A stretch of 64,000 nucleotides of DNA from Roseiarcus sp963798015 (GTDB taxonomy: Bacteria; Pseudomonadota; Alphaproteobacteria; Rhizobiales; Beijerinckiaceae). A program made the position numbers and the translations under genes. The stretch's first letter is position 1; the number at the start of each line of letters is the position of its first letter. This document shows positions 25,027 to 33,515 of the stretch, one piece after another. The notes under the pieces are model-generated. The model was not told the DNA's origin, ran no database searches, and worked only from the letters and a program-made list of their open reading frames with translations. Where the stretch lies: assembly GCA_963798015.1 (NCBI GenBank), contig CAWCSA010000005.1:434001-498000 (forward strand), read 5' to 3'.

Positions 25027-26213
25027 GGCGTGCCTCCAATTTGGGTTGGCGGCGCCAGGCTGGACGTGCGTTGAAGCGCCTCCTGCGCTTGCGCAATCGT
25101 CAGCTCGGGCCCGCTGGGCTTACTCTTGTCGGCGTCGGGCAGAGCGGCGGCGTTTTCCGTATTGAAGACGCTCTGGTCGGGAACCACACGGAGCTCGACC
25201 GCCATCCTTCGAGCCGCAGCCAGCAAGCTGGCGTCAGCCCGGTCGAGTTTTGCCGCCGACAAAGCCCGCAGATCGGCCAGCGCCGCATCGTATGCGTCGG
25301 AAAAGAGTCGACTGGCCGCCAGATAGAGGCGGGCGCGCATAGCCTCCGGGCTGTCGGCCTTCGAGCTTTCAAGGGCCTCGGTCGCCGCCGAGGCGGCGGC
25401 CACGAAGCGCCCGCTCACCACAGCGGACTTGGCTAGGTTGAGCAGGAATTCCCGTCGGCCGTCGGGAGGCAACGAGGCCAGGGCGCTCGACAGCAGCTTG
25501 TAATTTGCCGGATCGTCGGCGAGCCCAAGCCGCGCCACGGCGCCCGCCAGATCGCGCAAGAAATCCCCCGCATAGAGCGAGGCGCCAAAGCGAGTTACGT
25601 ATTGTCTGGTCAGAACCGCCAAGCGGCTCATGTCCTTGGCCTCAGCAAGGAGAGCGATCTCGCGCCGAAGCGCTGCTTCCTCTACCAACCCACCCGGCGA
25701 AAGCAGGCGCGCCCAATCGAGAAAATCGACCGCCGCCTTCGCGTCCCGCTTCGTCTCGATGACCGAGCGAGCGAACGCGACCTCGCCCGCAAGCCGCGCG
25801 TCGAGCGCAGTCAAATCCGTTTCCTTCAGTAGAGCGAGCGCGTCGGCCTCGTGGTTGGTGACATAGGCGAGCGCGCCGCGCGCGAGCGATCGTTCGGACT
25901 CGAGAATGGCGTCGCCTTTCAGCAGCAGTCCGACATCGCCGAGAGATCCGCCGCTCAGGATGTAGATGACGAGCGAATCGGCTTCGCGTTTGTTCTTCCA
26001 GGTTTCAGGCGTTGCGGTCGCGATCGCCGCGCCGATCGTCTTCAACTGGCTGAGCTGAGCCGCGTAGGCCGCCTTGTCGCCCTGAGCGACCTTGAACTGG
26101 ATCCGTCGCAGCTCGTCGACGAGATCGGAGAACTTCGGCGTATCGGCAAACGCCGCGGCAGGCGCGAGCACAGCGAACGCGGCCAAAGCCAGTACGCGCC
26201 AAAGGAAGGTCAT
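25023..26213 (-). CDS. motC: Periplasmic motility protein MotC
   Basis: 396-residue MotC, a periplasmic partner of MotB in rhizobia needed for motor rotation. A signal peptide (about 1-23, LAPAAAFA) is followed by a helical, TPR-like body with DELRRIQFKVAQGDKAAYAA and EAMRARLYLAASRLFSDAYD. Length agrees with rhizobial MotC. It overlaps motB at its start and fliK at its end, both as ATGA. Confidence 0.88.
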   Translation of the reverse strand: MTFLWRVLALAAFAVLAPAAAFADTPKFSDLVDELRRIQFKVAQGDKAAYAAQLSQLKTIGAAIATATPETWKNKREADSLVIYILSGGSLGDVGLLLKGDAILESERSLARGALAYVTNHEADALALLKETDLTALDARLAGEVAFARSVIETKRDAKAAVDFLDWARLLSPGGLVEEAALRREIALLAEAKDMSRLAVLTRQYVTRFGASLYAGDFLRDLAGAVARLGLADDPANYKLLSSALASLPPDGRREFLLNLAKSAVVSGRFVAAASAATEALESSKADSPEAMRARLYLAASRLFSDAYDAALADLRALSAAKLDRADASLLAAARRMAVELRVVPDQSVFNTENAAALPDADKSKPSGPELTIAQAQEALQRTSSLAPPTQIGGTP

Positions 26214-27499
26214 GGCTTGGCCCCACGCACAAGAATCTCGATGCGGCGATTTTCCGCTGCGAGGGGATGGGACGGGTCCTTGAGACTATGATTGGCGTAG
26301 CCTTCGACGCGCTCGAACCGCTTTTCCGGCAGGCCGCCGCGAATCAGCATGTAATAGGCCATTTGCGCGCGCGCCGAGGAGAGCCGCCAATTGTCGTAAG
26401 TCGCGGACCGGTAGGGCCGGCCGTCGGTGTGCCCGCGCACGACGATGGCGCCCTGCAAGTTTTGCAGGCTCGCGGCGATGGCCTCCATCATGTGCAGGAC
26501 GCGGGGTTGCGGCTCGGCGGAGCCGATGGGGAACATGGAAAAATTCTGGCGGTCGGTAAGGCTGATGAGGATGCCATCCTCGGTCGCCTGGACGTCGAGT
26601 TGCGGCCCCTGCATCGACTTCAACTCTCCGGCGAGACGCCTCTTCAAGTCGGCGAGCAATTCGGACGCCGCTGTCTGGCGTGCTGCGGCAGGGTCGAGAG
26701 CCGGCGGATTGGCCATTGACGGAGCAGGCGATCCCGCGGCTGGGCTTTCGGCCCCACCTTGAGCTTGAGCGGGGCCCGGAGGCGCCAGCGCCGCTGGAGC
26801 GATCGCGGTCGAAGGGGAAGGGGATTCTTCGCTCGGAGCGGCCGCAGCCGGCGGCGCGCCCGGATCCTCCGCAACCACATTGACGGCTTTGTCGCTGCCC
26901 AGCGGGCGGAACGGATCGCGCAACCCCTCGTCGGCGCTTGGCCCCACTTCGCCGTAGCCCTTCAGCGCCGCCGAAGGATCGATGCGAGGGCCCGGCGGCG
27001 GCGCGCCAGCGATCTTGTCGAGGCTTGCGCGAGGGTCGCTGAACAATTCCTGCTCCGACATTGTCGGATAGGGTCTCGCTGGATCAGGCGGCGGCAAAGG
27101 CGACGGGGTTGGCGGGCGCGCTTGCTCGTTTTGCTTCGATGGACTCGCAGGGTTTTCGTTTCCCTTTTCCGCCGGACCTTCGCCGTGCTCCGAGGAAGGC
27201 TGTCCCGCATTGGGGGCGCCATTGCCATCTTCCGCCGCATAGACGGCGCCCTTCTCTGGCGCGCCATGAATCCCCTTCTGAGCTTTCGCCGGCTCCTCCA
27301 CCTTCACCGGATTGAAGTATCGCGCGATCAGCGTCTTGGTGTTCTTGTCCGTGGCGCTGATGATCCAGAGCACGAGAAAAAACGCCATCATCGCAGTCAT
27401 GAAATCAGCGAAGGCAATCTTCCACGCGCCGCCGTGATGCTCTTCCTCGTGCGCAGCATGGCGCTTGATAATGATGATTTCCGGGTGCGCCTCAGTCAT
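26210..27499 (-). CDS. motB: Flagellar stator protein MotB
   Basis: 429-residue MotB. After a short cytoplasmic N-terminus the single helix AFADFMTAMMAFFLVLWII carries the proton-carrying Asp32. A periplasmic Pro/Ala/Gly-rich linker (about 70-290) is longer than in enteric MotB, as is common in rhizobia. The C-terminal OmpA-like peptidoglycan-binding domain (about 300-425) shows VVRGHTDGRPYRS, NWRLSSARAQMA and HPLAAENRRIEILV. motA is not in the window. Confidence 0.95.
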   Translation of the reverse strand: MTEAHPEIIIIKRHAAHEEEHHGGAWKIAFADFMTAMMAFFLVLWIISATDKNTKTLIARYFNPVKVEEPAKAQKGIHGAPEKGAVYAAEDGNGAPNAGQPSSEHGEGPAEKGNENPASPSKQNEQARPPTPSPLPPPDPARPYPTMSEQELFSDPRASLDKIAGAPPPGPRIDPSAALKGYGEVGPSADEGLRDPFRPLGSDKAVNVVAEDPGAPPAAAAPSEESPSPSTAIAPAALAPPGPAQAQGGAESPAAGSPAPSMANPPALDPAAARQTAASELLADLKRRLAGELKSMQGPQLDVQATEDGILISLTDRQNFSMFPIGSAEPQPRVLHMMEAIAASLQNLQGAIVVRGHTDGRPYRSATYDNWRLSSARAQMAYYMLIRGGLPEKRFERVEGYANHSLKDPSHPLAAENRRIEILVRGAKP

Positions 27500-27508
27500 T
27501 GGCTCCGC

Positions 27509-28297
27509 TCAGGCCTCGAACGAGGCCAGCAACTCAGCCCACGGGCGAAGCTCGGCGACAATCCGTGTTGAATTCGCCTCGACGACGGTCTCCGCCCCAT
27601 CATCCTCGACATATTCGACCTCGATCGGCAGATCGACGATCCGCGGGCGCAGGAGCGCAAGCACGCGCTCGGGCCCGCGGATCTTGATCAACCTGGGCGA
27701 ATTGCCGGCGCAGATCCGGGTCATCGCCTTGGCCAGCTCGTCCACGGCGCGCTTGACGACCTGCTGTGACAGAAACGGCGCGAGAATGCGGGTGACAGCG
27801 CCGCCGACATTGTCCTCGATCTGTCGGAGCCCAGCCCGGATCGCGTCTTCGAACTCTGCGTATTCGTTGAGACGAAACTCCTGCTGCTGCGTTTCCGCCA
27901 ACTCCCGCGCAGCGGCAAGCTCAGCCCTGTGGCGATCGAAAGCCTCGATACGGCCTTCCGCAAGGCCTTGCTCACGGCCGCGGGCATAAGCGTCGGCGAG
28001 CTTCGCCGGCATATCCTCGGGCTTCGCCGGCCCTCCCATCGGGGCCGACTCCCGCGCCGCAGACTCGAGCGAAACCGGCTTTGGCGCCCATGGCGAGCGC
28101 CGGGGAGCGTCTTCCCCTTTCATTTCGCCGCGCTTGTTCGTGATGCGATCGAAGACTGCCTTGGCGCCGGATCCGACGGTCTGCGGGCTCGGCAGGCTTC
28201 GGGGGCGAAACGGCGGGCCCTCGGGTCGCGACGGCGCCTTCTCTTCGGCTCCGCTCCCAAGGCGCTCAAGATAGTCGGCTATTGAAAGCGGTTTCAT
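27509..28297 (-). CDS. fliH: Flagellar export ATPase regulator FliH
   Basis: 262-residue FliH-like protein starting at ATG 28297, eight bases after AAGGAG and overlapping the fliF stop as ATGA. The N-terminal third is Pro/Arg/Ser-rich. A coiled-coil segment follows (about 105-150, AYARGREQGLAEGRIEAFDR), then the FliH/YscL-type C-terminal domain with ILAPFLSQQVVKRAVDELAK. It anchors the export ATPase FliI to the flagellar base. Sequence conservation in this family is low; operon position supports the call. Confidence 0.8.
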   Translation of the reverse strand: MKPLSIADYLERLGSGAEEKAPSRPEGPPFRPRSLPSPQTVGSGAKAVFDRITNKRGEMKGEDAPRRSPWAPKPVSLESAARESAPMGGPAKPEDMPAKLADAYARGREQGLAEGRIEAFDRHRAELAAARELAETQQQEFRLNEYAEFEDAIRAGLRQIEDNVGGAVTRILAPFLSQQVVKRAVDELAKAMTRICAGNSPRLIKIRGPERVLALLRPRIVDLPIEVEYVEDDGAETVVEANSTRIVAELRPWAELLASFEA

Positions 28298-30019
28298 CCG
28301 TTCGCTCCTTGACGAATCCATTGTTTGAGAACCGTAGCGGCGTGGTTCTCATCGAATTCGATCATCTTCATGAGCTTGCGCTCGGAACCGTTGTCGCGCC
28401 GGGCGAGCAGCGCCTCCAAGAACTCATCTCGATTGGAGTCGGTCTCGATGAGGATGCTTTCGCCGGGCTGACCGGCGCCGTCAGGCGCCCCCAATGCCGG
28501 CGTCTGGCCGGCTGCCGCGCTGCGCGCGTCCGTCAATGCAACTGCACTTGGGGGAGCGAACGCCATCCTGAGGCCAGGCCGCACTCCGAACCAGAGCAGC
28601 ATCGCGGCGACCGCCACGATGGCGCCGGCATTGAGGATCGATCCTGTTTGGCGGGCGACAATCTCAACCAGCGAAGGACTTGGCGCAGGCTCGAGGTCGC
28701 GGCTCGAAATCGACGAAATCGACAACCGAGATCTTGACCGTGTCGCCGCGCTGCCGATTGAGCCCGGCGGCTGAGCCGACGAGTTGTTCGATCTCGTGGA
28801 CTTGTGCGTCGAGCGCCTCGGCCGACGGTTTGCCGCCAAGCGATGCGGCGAGCGCAGCGCGATTGATCAGCACGGCGACCGAGAGATTCTGAACCACGAA
28901 GCCGGCGCTCGTCGTCTGAATCGACTTCGACGAGACTTCGTAGTTTGTCAGTTCCTCGCGCTTCTGCGTTTGGTCGTTCGACTGCTTCGATTCGCCGCTT
29001 GTCGGTTTTGGCTTCGGAAGATTGGCCTCGACGCCCGCAGGCTGCTCGCCGGCCGCGTTTTGCGAGCTCTGCTGTTCCTTGGTGACCCGCACCGATCGTT
29101 CGACACGGCTGTCGGGATTATAGATCGTCTCGTTCGTTTGCGTTTTGTCGGCGTTGAGTTTGGCGGCGACCGAAATCTGAAAGTTTTGAGCGCTGAGGTA
29201 TGGGGTCAGCGTGCGGCTGACGCTCTCGCGGATTTGCTGCGACACCTCCTTTTCGAGCCCGAGCAGATTGTCTGGGGATTTCTCAATCGAATCGGCGCCA
29301 TAGGCCAGCAGGGTCCCGTCAACATTGAGCACGGTCACATCGTCGAGCTTCATTCCGGGGACCGCTGAGGCGACGAGGTGGCGGATCGCTTGGCCCGTGG
29401 CGCGATCGTCGCCGCCGTCAGTGCGGATGACCACCGATGAAGAGGAGGGCTGGCGCTCGCGGCGGAAGGACCCCTCATCGGCGAGGACGATATGCACCCG
29501 GGCGGCCTTGACGGTCCGCATCATCTGGATCGTGCGCGCAAGCTCGCCTTCGAGCGCTCTTAGGCGCGTGACGTCCTGCATGAAGGACGTCAGACCGAGC
29601 GAGCCAAGCTTGTCGTACAGTTCGTTGCCGATTGCGCCGCCGCGCGGCAGGCCCTTTTCTGCCAGGATCATCCGCGCGGCGGCGGCCTGTCCAGCCGGCG
29701 TCAGAACGACCGTGCTCTCTGCATTGACGTCGAAAGGGACACCCGCCTCGCGCAATGCGGCCCCGATGGCGGAGATATCGTCGCGATCGAGCCCCGAATA
29801 GAGCGTCTCCATCGTTGGGCGGCTCAAATAGTAGCCGGCGAGCCCCGTCGTCGCGAACACGGCGACGCCGATCAGCGCCAACGCGGACAGGCGCCGGGCG
29901 CCCAGCCCCCGCAGGTTCGCCCAAAGCCGCTCGATTTGCGCCAACAAATTCGTCGCCACATCCGGGCCTGGGTGAGAATTCGCGACGGCCATCGTGGGGA
30001 GCGGAGCTTGCGCCGGCAT
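28294..30019 (-). CDS. fliF: Flagellar MS-ring protein, with apparent frameshift
   Basis: FliF forms the membrane ring of the basal body. The first frame (start 30019) has helix 1 near residues 45-65, the ring-building domains (LYSGLDRDDISAIGAAL, GGAIGNELYDKLG, GELARTIQMM, VHIVLADEGSFRRERQPS) and ends wrongly after KISVVDFVDFEPR. From base about 28701 the conserved C-terminus continues in the other frame: DLEPAPSPSLVEIVARQTGS, helix 2 (AGAIVAVAAMLLWFGV) and the FliG-binding tail (RKLMKMIEFDENHAATVLKQ). The total is 1726 bases (3n+1), so one extra G/C explains it. A sequencing error or a recent mutation are both possible; if real, flagella would be lost. Confidence 0.88.
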
Positions 30020-30077
30020 TGCGCGGGCGGGTTCGAGCGTGGCCTCCGTCGGCGCATCAGGTACATTTTTTCGCCCG

Positions 30078-30092
30078 TTAACTGGCCATTAG
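30078..30092. promoter_or_regulatory. CtrA-box-like site upstream of fliF
   Basis: TTAA, seven bases, TTAG, one mismatch from the CtrA consensus TTAA-N7-TTAA. It lies about 60 bases upstream of the fliF start, where CtrA drives early flagellar genes in Caulobacter. The flagellin start is 182 bases the other way. Short motifs like this occur by chance, so this is only a candidate. Confidence 0.3.
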
Positions 30093-30273
30093 CGGTCGCG
30101 CGTTAGTTTCCGCTGGCCAAGGCGAGAACGGGCGCGATGAGCGCGCGTCATCCTGGCTCTACACGACGGTTAGGCTCCTGACGCGAGCCTTAGGCATGCG
30201 GCCGGTCCGTCGTCTCGGTGCGAGTCCGAAATGTCGCCCCATCAGCGTGAACATTTTCGACAGGAGCACAGCC

Positions 30274-31455
30274 ATGAGTTCAATCTTAAACAATCCGGAC
30301 GCCCTTAGCGCGCTGCAGGCGCTGACGATGACGCAGCAGTCGCTTTCGACGGTCCAGAATCAAGTTTCGACCGGCCTCAAGGTCGCTACCGCCGCAGACA
30401 ATTCGTCTTACTGGTCGATCGCCGCCCAGCTTACCGCCGACAGCGGCGTGGTATCGGCCTCCAACGATGCGCTATCGCAGGGGCAGTCACTACTGGCGAC
30501 CGCGAGCTCAGCGATCAATTCGGTCATCACGACCATCAATTCGATTCAGACTGCGCTGACCCAGGCGACTGAGCCAGGCGCCAATATCACCACGATCAAC
30601 ACATCGCTTGCTTCGCTTGGCAAGCAGCTGACCGACGCGGTGAACGCCGCCTCGTTCAATGGCCTGAACGTTTTGAACGGCAGCGTGGCGTCACTCAATT
30701 TCGTGTCCGGCTACAACGCCAGCGCCACGGGCGGAAGCATCAACACCATCTCCTTCACCACCCAGGCGCTTTATGGCTCGGCCACCGGCAATACGTCGAC
30801 GTCTTCGACGAGCCAGTCAAGCGTCTCAGACGCTGCCACAATGAGCCAGTTGCGGACCCAGTTTGCGGCCGACACGACTGATACCACCGCAGTCAGCTAC
30901 AGCGCTCCCACGGCGACGTACGGCAACAACGCGGTGTTCGAGGACACGGCTAACCAGGCTCTGACGGTCCAGTCGATGGGGCTCGATGGGACTGTGACGA
31001 CTTCGACCTACACCGCTCTCGACGCCAACGGTAATTCGATCGCGCAGGGCGGCAGCCCCACTTTTGCGGGGGCGTCGTCGTATGGGGTGACCACGACGGT
31101 TACGACTGCGAACTCGCAAAATCTGCTCGTGCAAAGCGGGAACGATCTGACCAACCTCAGTGTTACGGGCGCCTCGGATGCGGAAACGTCTTTGAGCGCC
31201 GCCGACCAGGCTCTGGCGCAGGTCACCAACTACGCCGCCAAGATCGGCGCGACTCAGAATCGGATGACGACAGCGGCCACGTTCAACACCGCCTTGATGA
31301 CCAACTACTCCGATGGCATTTCGGGTATGGTCGATGCGAATATGAACACGGCGTCAACTCAGTTGCAGGCGCTCCAGACGCAGGAGCAGCTTGGCATCCA
31401 GTCGCTGTCGATCGCCAACCAGAACGCGCAGCTCATCCTGAAACTGTTCCAGTAA
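30274..31455 (+). CDS. Flagellin
   Basis: 393-residue flagellin. The ATG at 30274 follows CAGGAGCACAGCC. The conserved N-terminal helices (LSALQALTMTQQSLSTVQNQ, VSTGLKVATAADNSSYWSIA) and C-terminal helices (AADQALAQVTNYAAKIGATQ, LQTQEQLGIQSLSIANQNAQ) are present. A variable Ser/Thr/Ala-rich centre (about 155-310) forms the exposed part and offers many O-glycosylation sites. It is transcribed away from fliF. The usual flaF and flbT are absent nearby. Confidence 0.93.
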   Translation: MSSILNNPDALSALQALTMTQQSLSTVQNQVSTGLKVATAADNSSYWSIAAQLTADSGVVSASNDALSQGQSLLATASSAINSVITTINSIQTALTQATEPGANITTINTSLASLGKQLTDAVNAASFNGLNVLNGSVASLNFVSGYNASATGGSINTISFTTQALYGSATGNTSTSSTSQSSVSDAATMSQLRTQFAADTTDTTAVSYSAPTATYGNNAVFEDTANQALTVQSMGLDGTVTTSTYTALDANGNSIAQGGSPTFAGASSYGVTTTVTTANSQNLLVQSGNDLTNLSVTGASDAETSLSAADQALAQVTNYAAKIGATQNRMTTAATFNTALMTNYSDGISGMVDANMNTASTQLQALQTQEQLGIQSLSIANQNAQLILKLFQ

Positions 31456-31462
31456 CAACGGC

Positions 31463-31498
31463 GCGCCGGACGGCGGACCTCGTCTAGCCGCCCGGCGC
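31463..31498 (+). terminator. Hairpin after the flagellin gene
   Basis: A 12-bp G/C-rich inverted repeat with one mismatch (gcgccggacggc against gccgcccggcgc) begins eight bases after the flagellin stop. It probably ends the monocistronic flagellin mRNA although no T-run follows. Confidence 0.55.
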
Positions 31499-32038
31499 TG
31501 TCACTCAGGATAAAGCCTCAGTCCAGTTTCCCCGCGCGTCGCTCGCCCACACCGGCAAGCTGCTCCTCCTTCTTGATGGCGCGCGGGGATCCCCTTCTTC
31601 AGGCACGGCGCCAGCCCGGGGCCGGACGCGGGGCCGCCGTGGGTCGACTGGTCGAGGCAGAGGCGCTCGGCCTTGTCTCGGCGCCATTCCGAGTCCGGAT
31701 TGAGCAATATCAATCTTTTGCGGCGCAATTTCCGAGTCGGCTTCGCTCCGCGGTCGCGGGAGCGTTTACAGGCATGAAGCCTTCAAAGGCGGCCGTATTC
31801 CTCGAAACCGGGCTCGGCGTCCAGGGTCGCAAAGGCTAGGCAAGAGAGGGGTCCGGGCATCGTGGCCAATAGCGGGGCCTTCAGCCTTCTCGTTGCGAAT
31901 GCGGCAAGCGAGCATTCCGCGGCGACATCAAGGTCGATTCCCGATGGCGTTGCGATCATAGCCGACTGAAAGACGGGCGCTCTGCCGCACGCCCACCGAT
32001 GTCTCGCAAAGACGGCTCAGGCGACCGGGTCAACAGCC
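31499..32038. other. Intergenic region without a recognised gene
   Basis: 540 bases between the flagellin terminator hairpin and ftcR. Several short open frames exist on both strands (for example 31573-31839 plus and 31501-31728 minus). Their translations are Arg/Gly-rich, match nothing I know and lack good ribosome sites. I see no RNA gene or repeat. Confidence 0.4.
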
Positions 32039-32707
32039 CTATTTCTCGATGCAATAGCCGAGGAACCGCTTGGAATCGATCGGGTCGAAACCCAGCCGAT
32101 GCTTGAGTTTCTTGCGCAATTTGCTGATGTGGCTCTCGATAACGTTCTCGTCGACATCCTCGTCGAAGAGCCCGTAGACCGCATTGAAGATTTGCGTCTT
32201 GCTGACACGCCGGCCGCGACAGCGCAGCAAAAACTCAAGGATTCGTCGCTCCCGGCGCGGGAGAGGAAAAGGCTCGCCGTTCACCTGGGGTTCGCGCCCA
32301 TCAAAATAGACGCGCAGTTCGCCGATCGTCACGTTCCCCTTCTCGCCGAACACGCGCCGGTTGATCGCCCCGACGCGGGCGACAATCTCACGCACATGGA
32401 CGGGCTTGCGCAGAACGTCGTCGGCGCCGGCGGCGAATAGGCACAACGTGTCGTCAAGCGAATGGCGCTCATTGAGACAGAGAACCGGGGCGCTTGAGCG
32501 CTCGCAAATCAGCCTCGACAGCGCTTCGCGTTCATCGCAGTCGCCGAGCACAAACGCCTCGACCGCATTCATATCCAAATCGCTGATCTTGCCGATCCAC
32601 TCGCGAAACTCGGACGCTTCGATTCCCGCAGACGAAACGCCCTCCCGATCAAAACCATTAGCGTAGCCTCCGGCCACCATGTTCCGATCGTCTACAATAA
32701 TATACAT
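32039..32707 (-). CDS. ftcR: Flagellar transcriptional regulator FtcR
   Basis: 222-residue OmpR-family regulator of flagellar genes, described in Brucella. The receiver-like domain begins MYIIVDDRNMVAGGYANGFD, and lacks the usual Asp-rich pocket order (VEAFVLGD at the phospho site), so regulation by phosphorylation is uncertain. The C-terminal winged helix is almost invariant: LPRRERRILEFLLRCRGRR, DENVIESHISKLRKKLK and DPIDSKRFLGYCIEK. Its place between flagellin and other flagellar genes fits. Its upstream region is A/T-rich and shared with the PilZ gene. Confidence 0.92.
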   Translation of the reverse strand: MYIIVDDRNMVAGGYANGFDREGVSSAGIEASEFREWIGKISDLDMNAVEAFVLGDCDEREALSRLICERSSAPVLCLNERHSLDDTLCLFAAGADDVLRKPVHVREIVARVGAINRRVFGEKGNVTIGELRVYFDGREPQVNGEPFPLPRRERRILEFLLRCRGRRVSKTQIFNAVYGLFDEDVDENVIESHISKLRKKLKHRLGFDPIDSKRFLGYCIEK

Positions 32708-32984
32708 ACCCGCGCTCCAGCCTACTGAATTGACAAGGGGACACTTTCCGCTACGCGAACTCGGGCACTGAAGACAGACAAAGAAAATCCAGTGATTTAA
32801 CTATTTGGAAGGTTGCTTAGTATTACGCAACAAAGACTTTGTTATTAACTGTGACAGATTATTACTGATTTAGGCATTTTTCATCGGCTGACTTGTGCTT
32901 GACAAAAGCCTCTGAGGTCTGAAAAATACGCCGGTAATGGTTAATGAACTATGGACAAAGTTTATAAGACCATGTCATGCGTAA
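32708..32984. promoter_or_regulatory. A/T-rich divergent promoter region, ftcR and PilZ gene
   Basis: This 277-base gap is strikingly A/T-rich for the window. On the plus strand TTGACA (about 32899) followed after 17 bases by AAAAAT resembles a sigma-70 promoter pointing at the PilZ gene. Several GTTAA/TTAAC half-sites occur on both strands. It is likely the regulatory region for both divergent genes. Confidence 0.5.
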
Positions 32985-33509
32985 ATGATTAATGAGACCT
33001 TAAATCGGGCCTTCCTCGAGGTTGGGAAGCACGGCGACGTGCACCGGCTGACGCTGCTCGGGGTCGAGCGCGGGGACTGGCGGGCCCGACCCGAGGCGGC
33101 GCTTAAGCTCGGCCGCCAACTCGCGGGGCGCGGCGAGATCGCCTATTGGGTCGTTTCACCCGAGGGGCGTCCGCCGGAGAGCAAGCTCGCCAATAATCGC
33201 GCGCATTCCCGGGAGCGGACCCGGTTGCGCTCAGCCAAACTGCTCGATGGCGCTTATCGCTTCGTTTGCGAGGGTCGGATCTGCGACCGATCTCGCAATG
33301 GTCTGCGCCTTGCGCTCGCGCAGGACGTTTCGCTTCCGCCCCAATTGTCGGTGCACATCGACGAGACGTCTGAGGTGCGCGAGGCGAAGGTCATCTGGCG
33401 ACGCGGGGCGACAGTCGGAATTCGACTGCATTCGGCCGCGCCGGCGAGCGCGCTGACGGCAAGCCAGAGGCATGCGCTGCGAGAACGCTATTACGCGATT
33501 CCGGACTGA
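32985..33509 (+). CDS. PilZ-domain protein (putative c-di-GMP receptor)
   Basis: 174-residue cytoplasmic protein. The second half has the PilZ signature: RERTR (RxxxR) near residue 76 and CDRSRNG (DxSxxG) near residue 100, then strands typical of the barrel (REAKVIWRRGATVGIRL). These residues bind c-di-GMP in other PilZ proteins. The N-terminal 65 residues match no family I recognise. Its location in the flagellar cluster suggests it links c-di-GMP to motility. The start ATG 32985 lacks a clear ribosome site, and a CtrA-like TTAA-N7-TTAA (32989-33003) overlaps it, so the true start may be further in. Confidence 0.75.
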   Translation: MINETLNRAFLEVGKHGDVHRLTLLGVERGDWRARPEAALKLGRQLAGRGEIAYWVVSPEGRPPESKLANNRAHSRERTRLRSAKLLDGAYRFVCEGRICDRSRNGLRLALAQDVSLPPQLSVHIDETSEVREAKVIWRRGATVGIRLHSAAPASALTASQRHALRERYYAIPD

Positions 33510-33515
33510 GCCTCT

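Noticed and set aside
31573..31839. 88-residue frame after flagellin, possibly flaF or flbT
   Set aside because: No resemblance to FlaF or FlbT and no ribosome site.
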